Assembly (NCBI GenBank): GCA_030535395.1 | Contig: JAUNLK010000008.1 | Span: forward strand, 1-64,000 | DNA: 64,000 nucleotides | Source: Tissierellia bacterium | Lineage (GTDB): Bacteria; Bacillota; Clostridia; Tissierellales; Peptoniphilaceae | Direction: 5' to 3' | Shown: positions 1 to 8,393 of the stretch, in pieces | Numbering within the stretch: position 1 is the stretch's first letter | How the letters are laid out: each line of letters begins with the position of its first letter | The notes under the pieces: generated by a model | What the model saw: only the letters and a program-made list of their open reading frames with translations | The model's database searches: none | Told to the model about the DNA's origin: nothing | Position numbers and translations under genes: made by a program

Positions 1-10
1 TCAACGCAAA

Positions 11-45
11 TACCCCCTCTACTGGTTTGTCCAGTAAAGGGGGTA
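11..45. repeat. Dispersed hairpin repeat, copy 1
   Basis: A near-perfect inverted repeat: arms TACCCCCTCTACTGG and CCAGTAAAGGGGGTA around a five-base loop, with one mismatch. It closely matches 41258-41288 (about 26 of 31 positions by eye) and shares its architecture (C-run, ACTG, CAGT, G-run) with 9762-9793. All three copies lie at gene ends, so it may act as a terminator or be a small dispersed element. No gene is visible in the first 130 bases. Confidence 0.6.
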
Positions 46-73
46 CGTTTCAAAATTTGGAGGGGCGAGCAGC

Positions 74-98
74 AAAAAACCTCCCCTGGGGGAGGTTT
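74..98 (-). terminator. Intrinsic terminator after the RG-rich protein gene
   Basis: Perfect ten-base arms AAACCTCCCC/GGGGAGGTTT with a two-base centre. Read on the minus strand, the hairpin is followed by a run of T. It lies about 35 bases beyond the stop codon of the gene at 133-636. Confidence 0.75.
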
Positions 99-132
99 GC
101 CTGGGCTCAATTGGGCTCAACTGAGCCTGGAG

Positions 133-636
133 TCACTTTTGATTTTGGAATTTTTGCGCCCTGTTATTTTCCCGGCGACTCTCTCGGGTATTGGGGTCAC
201 ACTGCCCTAAATTCTTTCCCTCTCTTCTGCCTCTCATCTCCTGGGGACCGTTGGCATTTCCCTTGGCCGCTCTCTGGCCCCTGGCCCGGGTGGCTTCGCC
301 ATCTTTCCCAGCCTGGGCCCCTCTTTCGCCCCGGCCCCTTCCCTGGCCCTGGTCTTTGCCCTTTTCCTGGCGGACGGGGCCAGCTCCAGTGCCGTCTCTC
401 TTCTGGCTGCGGATGGGAGCTTGGGCCTCACTGCCAGCCTCCCGGGCCCCTCCGTTTCTTCTGCCCTGGGCCCTTTCCCCGCTATTGTTTCTGAACACTC
501 CGGGAATCTCCATGCCCTCCTGATAGCAGGGGCAGTTTTCCCTTCTGGGGGTTGCCACTTCCTGTGCGTAGGCCGGGAGGGTGAGGCCCCCCAGGAGGAC
601 CATGGCGCCGGTGAGGGTGAGGATCTGCTTCTTCAT
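133..636 (-). CDS. Secreted Arg/Gly-rich low-complexity protein, function unknown
   Basis: Predicted 167-residue protein that I do not recognise. The ATG at 636 is chosen over upstream starts because AAAGGAAG lies six bases before it and a typical signal peptide follows at once (MKKQ, hydrophobic core, then PAYAQE, cleavage near residue 26). The mature part begins with a Cys-Pro-Cys cluster (NCPCYQ). It is then almost wholly Arg, Gly, Gln, Glu, Ala and Lys, strongly basic and probably disordered, with one further Cys near the C-terminus. A TATAAT-like -10 is at 698-703, without a good -35. A cell-wall or polyanion-binding role is possible but unproven. The signal peptide and ribosome binding site argue that it is real despite compositional bias. 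Confidence 0.6.
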   Translation of the reverse strand: MKKQILTLTGAMVLLGGLTLPAYAQEVATPRRENCPCYQEGMEIPGVFRNNSGERAQGRRNGGAREAGSEAQAPIRSQKRDGTGAGPVRQEKGKDQGQGRGRGERGAQAGKDGEATRARGQRAAKGNANGPQEMRGRREGKNLGQCDPNTRESRRENNRAQKFQNQK

Positions 637-760
637 TATGTACTTCCTTTCATTGACCAAAGGCCGGAACCTCTGGGAAGAGATGCGATGTATGCACATT
701 ATATCCACTCCCAAAGGGAAAAAAATGCCTTTAGCCCTTTCTTAGAATTAGCTTAATTAA

Positions 761-784
761 AAAAAGCCCCAAAAGGGGCTTTTT
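761..784 (-). terminator. Terminator of the acyl-CoA dehydrogenase operon
   Basis: Perfect hairpin AAAAAGCCCC-AAAA-GGGGCTTTTT, with T-runs on both strands so it could work bidirectionally. It sits 12 bases beyond the stop codon of the gene ending at 796. Confidence 0.85.
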
Positions 785-795
785 GAGGAGGCTTG

Positions 796-1908
796 TTAAG
801 CGAAGAGTTCATCTGCCAGGAAATCGCGCAATTTTTCGTTGCTGGTTCCGATGATTTGGGTGATCTTTTGATCCCGATAGAAGCGTTCCACTTCCATCCC
901 CTTGATAAATCCGGAGCCGCCGAAGATTTGCAGACCCTGATTGACCACGGTGTGGGCAATGTCGGAGGCGAAGATCTTGGCGCGGGCCGCTTCTGCCCGG
1001 GCGTCCTTTTCCTTGCAGGAGGCTGCCTTGTAGAGGGTAAGGCGAGCCCCTTCCAGGGCCGTGTCCATGTCGGCCAGTTGGAAGCTGATTCCTTGAAGGG
1101 CGGCAATGGGCTTGCCAAATTGAATCCGCTCTTTGGAGTATTCCAGAGCTTTTTCATAGGAGCCTTGGCCCATGCCTAAGGCCAGAGCGCCCACCACTAC
1201 GGGAGCCTCTGCCAGGGTGGCGGCTACCATCTTGCCGTCCTTGTTGGCCCCGGACAGGATGCGGTCCTTGGGCACTTTTACATTGTCCAAAATGAGGTCT
1301 GCCACGTGGGCGGAGCGAATCCCCATGGTGTTGAGTTCTTCGCCGAAGGAGACCCCGGGGTCGTTTTTGGCCACTACAAAGGCCGTCTCTTCGCCGCCGT
1401 TTTTGGCCAGGACCACATAGTAGTCGGCCACGGGCGCATTGGCTACAAAGAGCTTTTTCCCGTTGAGTACATAGCCGTCGCCGTCCTCTTTAAAGGTGGT
1501 GGCCACGGCCTCTCCCTCTTGGTCCAGGGCGTCTTCCCCGGCGAAGGTGGCCAGGGCTTCCCCCTTGGTGAGTTTGGGGAGGAGCTCGCCTTTCAGGCTG
1601 TCGGAAGCGTGGCAGAGGGCTCGAGTGGCATATCCATTGTGGAAGGCCGCCATAGTGGCCACACCGCCCTCAACCCGGGCCAGTTCTTCCACGACAATGA
1701 CTTCTGCCAGCAGGTCCAGTTCTTGGCCCCCCATGGCTTTGGGAACGCTGACGCCCAGAAGCTCAGCTTCTCCCAGTTTTGCGAGTATATCTGCGGGGGC
1801 GCTGCCCTCTTGGTCCCAGGTAAAGGCGCTACCGGCCAGTTCCCCTTCTGCGAATTCACGAACCCTTTTGCGAAGGGCTTCATGTTCCTCTGGTACTTTA
1901 TAGTTCAT
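796..1908 (-). CDS. Divergent acyl-CoA dehydrogenase lacking the usual catalytic glutamate
   Basis: A 370-residue protein of normal acyl-CoA dehydrogenase length and fold: N-terminal helical domain, beta domain (about 120-215) and C-terminal helical domain with FGKPIA and IFGGSGFIKG. Two family signatures are altered. The flavin/substrate motif TEPNAGSD is replaced near 123-131 by AGEDALDQE. At the C-terminus the IYEGT block holding the catalytic base is QIIGTSNE (351-358), one residue shorter and without the Glu. The alternative base of isovaleryl-CoA-type enzymes in helix G is also not in register; the nearest is Glu234, one position off. It is the last gene of a three-gene operon, 19 bases after the flavodiiron gene, with AGGAGG six bases before the ATG. 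It may use another base, have changed substrate, or be a non-catalytic partner of the upstream fusion. Confidence 0.85.
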   Translation of the reverse strand: MNYKVPEEHEALRKRVREFAEGELAGSAFTWDQEGSAPADILAKLGEAELLGVSVPKAMGGQELDLLAEVIVVEELARVEGGVATMAAFHNGYATRALCHASDSLKGELLPKLTKGEALATFAGEDALDQEGEAVATTFKEDGDGYVLNGKKLFVANAPVADYYVVLAKNGGEETAFVVAKNDPGVSFGEELNTMGIRSAHVADLILDNVKVPKDRILSGANKDGKMVAATLAEAPVVVGALALGMGQGSYEKALEYSKERIQFGKPIAALQGISFQLADMDTALEGARLTLYKAASCKEKDARAEAARAKIFASDIAHTVVNQGLQIFGGSGFIKGMEVERFYRDQKITQIIGTSNEKLRDFLADELFA

Positions 1909-1927
1909 GGTATCCTCCTATTTTGCC

Positions 1928-3181
1928 CTAGTTGTTCTTGAGTTCGGCTTCGCGGGCGGCTTTAGCTTTAATTTCGCGTTCCTTTTCCATGGATTCGATA
2001 ATGGCATCGGCCAGGGCATCCAGCTCTTTGTCGGTGGTGTCGGTCATGGAGGAGGCCACGCTTACGCTGCCACTGAGGACGTCCATAATCTTCATGCCGT
2101 CCAGGAATTCTTCCATTTTTTCAGCGGCTTGAGGTGCCCAGGTACCGTTTTCGATGATCCCCACGGTGCGGTTTTGAAGATTGAGGAGCTTCATTTCGTG
2201 GAGGTAGTTGTACATTACGGGATAGATTTCCAGATTGTAGGTCACAGAGGCCAGCACCAGGTGGCTCAGGCGGAAGGTCTCGGAAATCAGGGTGGAAACG
2301 TGGGTGCTGGAGACGTCGTAGACGTGGACATTGGTCATGCCCCGCTCGCAGAGCTTGGTGGCCAGAGACTGAGCGGCGTGCTCGGTGTTGCCGTACATGG
2401 AGGCATATACCAAGAGGACGCCCTCTTCTTCGGGCTCATAGCGGCTCCACTTGTCGTACTTTTCGATGAAGTAGCCCAGGTCTTTTCTCCAGACGGGACC
2501 GTGGAGGGGGGCGATGATTTTGATGTCGATGGTGCCGGCTTTGGCCAGGAGGTCCTGAATGAAGGGGCCGTATTTACCAACGATATTGGTGAGATAGCGG
2601 CGGGCATCGTCCAGCCAATCCCGGTCGAAGTTCACTTCATCGGCAAAGAGTTTCCCGTCCAGGGCGCCGAAGGTACCAAAGGCATCGGCACTGAAGAGGA
2701 CGCCATTGGTGGTGTCGAAGGAGACCATGGCCTCGGGCCAGTGTACCATGGGGGCAAATACCCAGGTGATCTCGTGTTTACCGAAACTCATGGCGTCGCC
2801 CTCTTCCACCTGGATTTGGCGTCCATCGACGTCAAAACCGTATTGGTGCATCATGAGGAAGGCCCGCTCATTGGAGATGATTTTTACATTGGGGTAGCGG
2901 AGAATGACTTCATTCAAGCTGGCTGCGTGGTCGGGCTCCAAGTGGTTGATGACCACATAGTCCAGGTCCCGGCCGTCCAGTACCAGGGCCACGCTCTCCA
3001 AGAACTCACGGCAAACGGCCCAGTCCACGGTGTCGAAGAGGACGGTCTTTTCGTCCATGAGGAGATAGGAGTTGTAGCTGACCCCACGGGGAATGGGGTG
3101 AATATTTTCAAAGAGATGGAGACGGTGGTCATTGCCACCGACCCAGTAGAGATCGTCGGTAACTTTTCTCACAGTGTACAT
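1928..3181 (-). CDS. fprA: Flavodiiron protein (FprA-type oxygen/NO reductase)
   Basis: A 417-residue A-type flavoprotein. The N-terminal metallo-beta-lactamase domain carries the complete diiron ligand set: H80, E82, D84 (in NHLEPDH), H147, D166 and H227. The C-terminal flavodoxin domain begins near residue 258 with VYASMYGNTE, the FMN phosphate loop. The family reduces O2 to water or NO to N2O in the cytoplasm of anaerobes, usually taking electrons from rubredoxin. The gene upstream, 17 bases away, ends in a rubredoxin domain, which makes it the obvious donor. TGGGAGG precedes the ATG by five bases. A lysine- and glutamate-rich tail of about 20 residues follows the flavodoxin domain. A paralogue is at 62925-64000. 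Confidence 0.95.
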   Translation of the reverse strand: MYTVRKVTDDLYWVGGNDHRLHLFENIHPIPRGVSYNSYLLMDEKTVLFDTVDWAVCREFLESVALVLDGRDLDYVVINHLEPDHAASLNEVILRYPNVKIISNERAFLMMHQYGFDVDGRQIQVEEGDAMSFGKHEITWVFAPMVHWPEAMVSFDTTNGVLFSADAFGTFGALDGKLFADEVNFDRDWLDDARRYLTNIVGKYGPFIQDLLAKAGTIDIKIIAPLHGPVWRKDLGYFIEKYDKWSRYEPEEEGVLLVYASMYGNTEHAAQSLATKLCERGMTNVHVYDVSSTHVSTLISETFRLSHLVLASVTYNLEIYPVMYNYLHEMKLLNLQNRTVGIIENGTWAPQAAEKMEEFLDGMKIMDVLSGSVSVASSMTDTTDKELDALADAIIESMEKEREIKAKAAREAELKNN

Positions 3182-3198
3182 AGTATCCTCCCAACCGA

Positions 3199-5130
3199 TT
3201 ATTCAAAGGTCCGGTCAGCAGAGAAGCCGACCTTGATAAACATATCTTTGGCTTCGCCACAGGAGGGGCAAATCCACTCTTCGGGCAATTGATCGAAGCG
3301 GGTACCCGGTTCGATGCCGCCCTCTTCGTCTCCCACTTCGGCGTCGTATTCGTAGCCGCAGCCCTTGCAGACAAACAGACCATAGCTGGGGGCCGTCTTG
3401 CGGGGTTTTTGACGTTTCATTTTTACCATTTCGGGAGCCGGAGCCTTGTCTTCAATGCCCAGTTCTTCGATGAGGAGGGGGGCCACTTCGGCGATGTCGG
3501 CCACGATGCCGTAGTCGGCATTTTTGAAAATGGGAGCGCCGGAGTCCTTGTTGATGGCCACAATGGTGGCTGCATCCTTAATGCCCTTCAAGTGCTGACC
3601 AGCACCGCTGATACCGCAGGCCACATAGAGGTTGCCGCCGAATTTTTGTCCGCTCATCCCAACATAGCGCTCGATGGGCAGCACCTTGTCGGTCTCAGCA
3701 ACGGGACGGGAGGAACCGATGGCAGCCCCAAAGGCCTTGGCCAGTTTCTTGGCCAGTTCCAGGTCGCCGCCGAAGCCCTTACCCATGGATACCACCCGCT
3801 GGGCGTCCATAATGGGGGTCTCCAGATCGATGCCCACGGTGAAGTCGTAGCCGTCCTTTTTGAGTTGAGCCACCAGATCCTTGACTTGTTGACGGAGGTC
3901 GCCCTCTTCAAAGATTTGTTTCTTGCGGTCGCCGACAATGGAGCCCTTCTTCTTGGCTTGGGCTGCGCCGGAGCTCTTGTCACGGGCCAGTCTACCAATG
4001 ATATTGGCACCGATGACCACCCGCTGAATTTCGTTGGTACCTTCGTAGATGGTGGTGATCTTGGCGTCGCGATAGTGGCGCTCTACGGGAGTGCCCTTGA
4101 TATAGCCCTCGCCGCCCATGAGTTGTACGGCAGCATCCACCACATCCAGAGCGATGTCGGAGGCGTACATCTTGGCCATGGCGGATTCCTTGCCGTAGCG
4201 CACGCCACTGAACTTGTAAGCTGCCGCACGGTAGATGAGATTGCGGGCCACTTCCAGCTTGGTGTTCATGTCCACCAAAAGGTCCCGTACTCTCTCGGAT
4301 TCAGCCAGATAGCGGCCATTTCTCTTGTGGGTCTTGGCGTACTTCACAGCCTCTTCAAAGGCCCCTTGGGCGATCCCCAGAGCTTGGGAGGCAATGCCGA
4401 TGCGGCCGCCGTCCAGGGTGGCCATGGCGATGTTGAAGCCCTTGCCCTCTTGACCCAGGAGGTTTTCCTTGGGCACTTTCACCTTGGAGAAGTGGAGCTC
4501 GGCGGTGGTGGAGGAACGAATGCCCAGTTTGTCGTAGTGGTCGGAGAAGGTGAAGCCCTCCCAGCCCTTTTCAACGATGAAGGCACTGATGCCCTTGGTG
4601 CCGATGCCCGGGGTGGTGACGGCAAAGACCACATAGACCTCGGCCTTGGGGGCGTTGGTGATGAAGATCTTGGAGCCGCTGAGCAGATAGTGGTCCCCCT
4701 GGTCAATGGCCACCGTTTCGGTGCCACCTGCGTCACTCCCTGCGTTGGGCTCGGTGAGGCCGAAGGCCCCCACTTTTTTACCGCTGGCCAGGTCGTGTAG
4801 GTACTTTTGCTTTTGATCCTCTGTTCCGTAGTGATCAATTGGGTATGTTCCCAGGGATGTGTGGGCCGATAGAACAACGCCAACCCCGCCGTCCACCCGG
4901 GACAGCTCCTCTACGGCAATGGCGTAGGAAATGATGTCCTGACCACCACCGCTGTATTTTTCAGAGGTGGGCAGACCCATGATGCCCAGGTCGGCCATTT
5001 TGGCAACAATTTCATCGGGATAGCGATTTTCCGCGTCCAGCTGAGCAGCAATTGGTGCTATCTCCGCTTCCGCGAAATCCCGCACTTTTCTGCGAAGAGC
5101 CTCGTGCTCTTCATTGGTGTGAAAGTACAT
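3199..5130 (-). CDS. Acyl-CoA dehydrogenase-EtfA(C-terminal)-rubredoxin fusion
   Basis: A 643-residue three-module protein. Residues 1-385 are a complete short-chain (butyryl-CoA type) acyl-CoA dehydrogenase with TEPNAGSD at 126-133 and catalytic Glu363 in IYEGT. Residues about 430-565 match only the C-terminal FAD-binding half of electron-transfer-flavoprotein alpha ([35 protein letters not shown]). Residues about 583-635 are a rubredoxin with C588, C591, C621 and C624 as iron ligands. No etfB or EtfA N-terminal half is present in the window. The order suggests internal transfer from substrate FAD to ETF-type FAD to the Fe(Cys)4 centre. It is the first gene of the operon, with GAGGAGG before the ATG and a consensus promoter about 100 bases upstream. 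Domain assignments are secure; the direction of electron flow is inferred. Confidence 0.93.
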   Translation of the reverse strand: MYFHTNEEHEALRRKVRDFAEAEIAPIAAQLDAENRYPDEIVAKMADLGIMGLPTSEKYSGGGQDIISYAIAVEELSRVDGGVGVVLSAHTSLGTYPIDHYGTEDQKQKYLHDLASGKKVGAFGLTEPNAGSDAGGTETVAIDQGDHYLLSGSKIFITNAPKAEVYVVFAVTTPGIGTKGISAFIVEKGWEGFTFSDHYDKLGIRSSTTAELHFSKVKVPKENLLGQEGKGFNIAMATLDGGRIGIASQALGIAQGAFEEAVKYAKTHKRNGRYLAESERVRDLLVDMNTKLEVARNLIYRAAAYKFSGVRYGKESAMAKMYASDIALDVVDAAVQLMGGEGYIKGTPVERHYRDAKITTIYEGTNEIQRVVIGANIIGRLARDKSSGAAQAKKKGSIVGDRKKQIFEEGDLRQQVKDLVAQLKKDGYDFTVGIDLETPIMDAQRVVSMGKGFGGDLELAKKLAKAFGAAIGSSRPVAETDKVLPIERYVGMSGQKFGGNLYVACGISGAGQHLKGIKDAATIVAINKDSGAPIFKNADYGIVADIAEVAPLLIEELGIEDKAPAPEMVKMKRQKPRKTAPSYGLFVCKGCGYEYDAEVGDEEGGIEPGTRFDQLPEEWICPSCGEAKDMFIKVGFSADRTFE

Positions 5131-5226
5131 GAATATCCTCCTCAGGAACCTCTAGCATCCGAAATCCTTTTCCTCTTTCGCGGAAGGGAAATGGATTCGA
5201 GCGCCGATGACTTTGCTTATACAAAG

Positions 5227-5255
5227 ATTGTACAGATTAAAATTTCCAATGTAAA
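5227..5255 (-). promoter_or_regulatory. Promoter of the acyl-CoA dehydrogenase/flavodiiron operon
   Basis: On the minus strand: TTTACA (5250-5255), 17-base spacer, TACAAT (5227-5232). This predicts a start near 5220 and a leader of about 90 bases before the ATG at 5130. The remaining intergenic stretch 5256-5468 is AT-rich and carries the aconitase promoter; I see no gene in it. Confidence 0.75.
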
Positions 5256-5416
5256 GGCCAATTTACACCGTTTATATGCACTATTGCCCGTTTTTTCCCC
5301 CCTCTTGTAAAAAATTTCCTAAAATCCCTCTAATTTTAGCCCATCTAAATTTCAAATTTGACAATTTACAAATTTTTAATGGGAGCAAATCCCTTTCCTC
5401 TTCCGGCCAAATCGTT

Positions 5417-5422
5417 TATAAT
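5417..5422 (+). promoter_or_regulatory. Probable -10 element for the acn-icd-citrate synthase operon
   Basis: A perfect TATAAT lies 46 bases before the aconitase ATG. No clear -35 is seen at the correct distance, although the upstream DNA is AT-rich with repeated CAAATTT blocks. This suggests an activator-dependent or UP-element-assisted promoter. Confidence 0.45.
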
Positions 5423-5468
5423 AACGATAATAAGAAACATAAAACGACATTGTAATTAGGGAGGCCCC

Positions 5469-7382
5469 ATGGCACATTCACTGACCTATAAAATTTTACA
5501 GGACCATTTAATTGAAGGAAGTTTGATTCCCGGCGAGGACATCGTCATCCGAATGGATCAGACCCTGACCCAGGACTCCACGGGAACCATGGCCTATCTC
5601 CAGTTGGAGGCCCTGGGGGTGGATGAGGTGGCCACGGAGCTGTCCGTTGCCTATGTGGACCACAATATGCTCCAGTCGGGCTTTGAAAATGCCGACGACC
5701 ACGAGTTCATTCGCTCCGCCGCTGCCAAGTACGGCATTGTCTTTTCCAAGCCCGGCGGGGGCATCTGCCACCAGGTCCACCTGGAGCAGTTTGCCCGCCC
5801 CGGGGCCACCCTCCTGGGGAGTGACTCCCACACCCCCACTGCCGGGGGCCTGGGGGCCCTGGCCATTGGCGCCGGGGGCCTGGATGTGGCCGTGGCCATG
5901 GCCAAGGGGCGCTACACCCTGGCGGTGCCCAAGGTGATGAATATTCGCCTCACCGGGGCCCTCAAGCCCGGGGTCAATGGCAAGGATGTCATTCTCACCA
6001 TACTCAAAGAGCTCACGGTGAAGGGGGGCACCGGCTATGTCCTGGAGTACAGCGGCGATGGAATCCAGTCTTTGAGGGTCACCGACCGGGCCACCATTTG
6101 CAATATGGGGGCGGAGCTGGGGGCCACCACTAGCATCTTCCCCTCCGATGAGCACACCCTGGACTTCTTGAAGCGCCGCCGCCGGGAGGAGGTGTACCTG
6201 CCCCTCTCCGCCGATGAGGGGGCCCACTACGACAAGGTGGTGGAGATTGACCTCTCCTCCGTGGTGCCCTCTGTGGCCAAGCCCCACCTCCCCGATGAGT
6301 ACGCGGAAGTGGCTGAAGTTGCAGGCACCCCCATCGATCAGGTGGCCATTGGCTCCTGTACCAACTCCTCCTATCAGGACATGATGCGGGTGGCCTCCAT
6401 CCTCAAGGGCAACAAAGTCCACGAGAGGGTGAGCCTCACCATCTCCCCGGGCTCTGCCACCATTTTAAAGACCCTGGCGGAGAATGGCGCCCTGGCCGAT
6501 ATGATTGGCGCCGGGGCTCGAATTTTGGAATCGGCCTGCGGGCCCTGCATTGGCATGGGCCAGGCCCCCAAGTCCGCCGGAGTGAGCCTGAGGAGCTTCA
6601 ACCGCAACTTCAAGGGCAGAAGCGGCACCAAGGACGCCCAGGTGTATCTGGCGAGCCCCGAGACCTGCGCCGCCTCCGCCCTCTTGGGCCACATTGCAAG
6701 CCCCGGGGAGGTGGCGGACTTCCCCGAGCCCGAATTTTACGATTTGACCACCAATTATTTCACCTATCCCCTGCCCAAGGATCAGCGGCCCACGGAGACG
6801 GTGAAGGGCCCCAATATTCAGCCCTTCCCCCTGGGAAGTCCCCTGGAGGAGGCCTACCGCGGGGTGGTCCTCTTAAAGACCCAGGACAATGTCACCACCG
6901 ACGACATCACCCCCTCGGGGGCAAAGCTCCTCCCCTTCAGAAGCAATGTGCCGAAGCTGGCCCACCACGCCTTTGAAACTCTGGTGGACGACTTTTATGA
7001 GCGTGCCCAGAAGTACAGTGCCACCGGCGGCATTGTGGTGGGCGGGGAAAACTACGGCCAGGGTTCCTCTAGGGAACACGCTGCCCTGGTGCCCCTCTAC
7101 CTGGGGGTGCGGGCAGTCCTTGCCAAGTCCTTCGCCCGGATTCACCGCTCCAATCTCATCAACAGCGGCATTCTCCCCCTGGTCTTTGAACACCATGAGG
7201 ACTACGACCTCATCCAGGACTTCCAGGAAGTGAAAATTGAGAATATGATCCACTTGGTGAAAAACGGCAGGGGCACAGTCACCATTGACGGCCGGGACAT
7301 CTCCGTAGTGGGGAATTTCTCCCCCCGGGAGGAGGCCATTCTCCTGGCCGGCGGCTATATCAACTATATGAGGGAGGTTTAA
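5469..7382 (+). CDS. Aconitate hydratase (aconitase)
   Basis: A 637-residue single-chain aconitase of the shorter bacterial type, interconverting citrate and isocitrate through a [4Fe-4S] cluster. The three cluster cysteines are visible in GSCTNSS and in SACGPCIGMG. Substrate-binding motifs include GSDSHTPTAGG, and the C-terminal swivel domain carries NYGQGSSREHAA. It is the first gene of a tight acn-icd-citrate synthase operon: its TAA is directly followed by the next ATG. GGGAGG precedes the start. With no other TCA genes here, the set most likely supplies 2-oxoglutarate for glutamate synthesis. Confidence 0.95.
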   Translation: MAHSLTYKILQDHLIEGSLIPGEDIVIRMDQTLTQDSTGTMAYLQLEALGVDEVATELSVAYVDHNMLQSGFENADDHEFIRSAAAKYGIVFSKPGGGICHQVHLEQFARPGATLLGSDSHTPTAGGLGALAIGAGGLDVAVAMAKGRYTLAVPKVMNIRLTGALKPGVNGKDVILTILKELTVKGGTGYVLEYSGDGIQSLRVTDRATICNMGAELGATTSIFPSDEHTLDFLKRRRREEVYLPLSADEGAHYDKVVEIDLSSVVPSVAKPHLPDEYAEVAEVAGTPIDQVAIGSCTNSSYQDMMRVASILKGNKVHERVSLTISPGSATILKTLAENGALADMIGAGARILESACGPCIGMGQAPKSAGVSLRSFNRNFKGRSGTKDAQVYLASPETCAASALLGHIASPGEVADFPEPEFYDLTTNYFTYPLPKDQRPTETVKGPNIQPFPLGSPLEEAYRGVVLLKTQDNVTTDDITPSGAKLLPFRSNVPKLAHHAFETLVDDFYERAQKYSATGGIVVGGENYGQGSSREHAALVPLYLGVRAVLAKSFARIHRSNLINSGILPLVFEHHEDYDLIQDFQEVKIENMIHLVKNGRGTVTIDGRDISVVGNFSPREEAILLAGGYINYMREV

Positions 7383-8381
7383 ATGAGAATCACCGTACTG
7401 CCCGGGGACGGCATTGGCCCCGAGATCATGGATGCGACCCTCAGAGTCTTGGATGCCTCCGGGGCCCAGCTCAGCTACGACATCCGCCCCGCGGGGAAAC
7501 TCGCCCTGGAAACGGAGGGGACCCTGCTGCCGGAGGCCACCCTCCAGAGCATTGCCGAGAATAAAATCGCCCTCAAGGGCCCCATCACCACCCCCATTGG
7601 CCACGGCTTTTCCTCGGTGAATGTGGCTCTGAGGCGCCACTTCGACCTCTATCAAAACATCCGCCCTGTGACCCTGCCGGGGCCTCTGGAGACGAAATTC
7701 CCCGGGGTGGACCTGGTCCTCTTTAGGGAAAACACCGAGGACCTCTACGCGGGGATTGAGGAAGTGATCAGCGAGGACGAGGTCCACAGCATCAAAGTCA
7801 TCACCCGGGGCGCCTCCCAGCGCATCCTCCGGGCCGCCTTCCAGTGGGCCCAGAGGGAGGGGGCGAACCGAGTGACCGTCATCACCAAGGCCAATATTAT
7901 GAAAAAGGCCGATGGCCTCTTTTTGGAAGTAGCCCGAGAAGTGCAAAGAGAATTTCCCGAGATAGAGCTCCAGGAGCTCTTGGTGGACCACATGGCCATG
8001 GAGCTGGTCCTCCACCCGGAGCGCTACCACATTTTGGTGACGGAAAATCTCTACGGGGACATCCTCTCGGACTTGGCCGCCGGCCTCATTGGGGGCTTGG
8101 GTCTCGCCGCCGGGGTCAACCGGGGGGAGGAGATTTCCATCTACGAGGCCGTTCACGGCTCCGCCCCGGACATTGCCGGCAAGGGCCTGGCCAATCCCAC
8201 CGCCCTCATCCTCTCCGCCTGCCTCATGCTGGAGCACCACGGACAGAAGGAGGCCGCCCAAAAAATTCGCAGGGCCGTATACACTGCCCTCAGCAAAAAG
8301 GAAAACCGCACCCCGGACCTGGGAGGGCCCGCCACAATGGAAGAGTACAGCCGGGCCATCATTGAGGCCCTGGCAGAATAG
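7383..8381 (+). CDS. icd: Isocitrate dehydrogenase, probably NAD-dependent
   Basis: A 332-residue member of the isocitrate/isopropylmalate dehydrogenase family. It has the N-terminal PGDGIGPEI, the substrate arginine region ending NIRPV, the RENTEDLYAGIE block typical of isocitrate dehydrogenase, and the metal-binding aspartates in NLYGDILSDLAAGL. At the coenzyme site HGSAPDIAGKG has Asp-Ile where NADP enzymes have Lys-Tyr, which points to NAD. It oxidatively decarboxylates isocitrate to 2-oxoglutarate. Location between aconitase and citrate synthase supports this over isopropylmalate dehydrogenase. There is no gap after aconitase and 12 bases before the next gene. Confidence 0.92.
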   Translation: MRITVLPGDGIGPEIMDATLRVLDASGAQLSYDIRPAGKLALETEGTLLPEATLQSIAENKIALKGPITTPIGHGFSSVNVALRRHFDLYQNIRPVTLPGPLETKFPGVDLVLFRENTEDLYAGIEEVISEDEVHSIKVITRGASQRILRAAFQWAQREGANRVTVITKANIMKKADGLFLEVAREVQREFPEIELQELLVDHMAMELVLHPERYHILVTENLYGDILSDLAAGLIGGLGLAAGVNRGEEISIYEAVHGSAPDIAGKGLANPTALILSACLMLEHHGQKEAAQKIRRAVYTALSKKENRTPDLGGPATMEEYSRAIIEALAE

Positions 8382-8393
8382 AAGGGAGAATCC

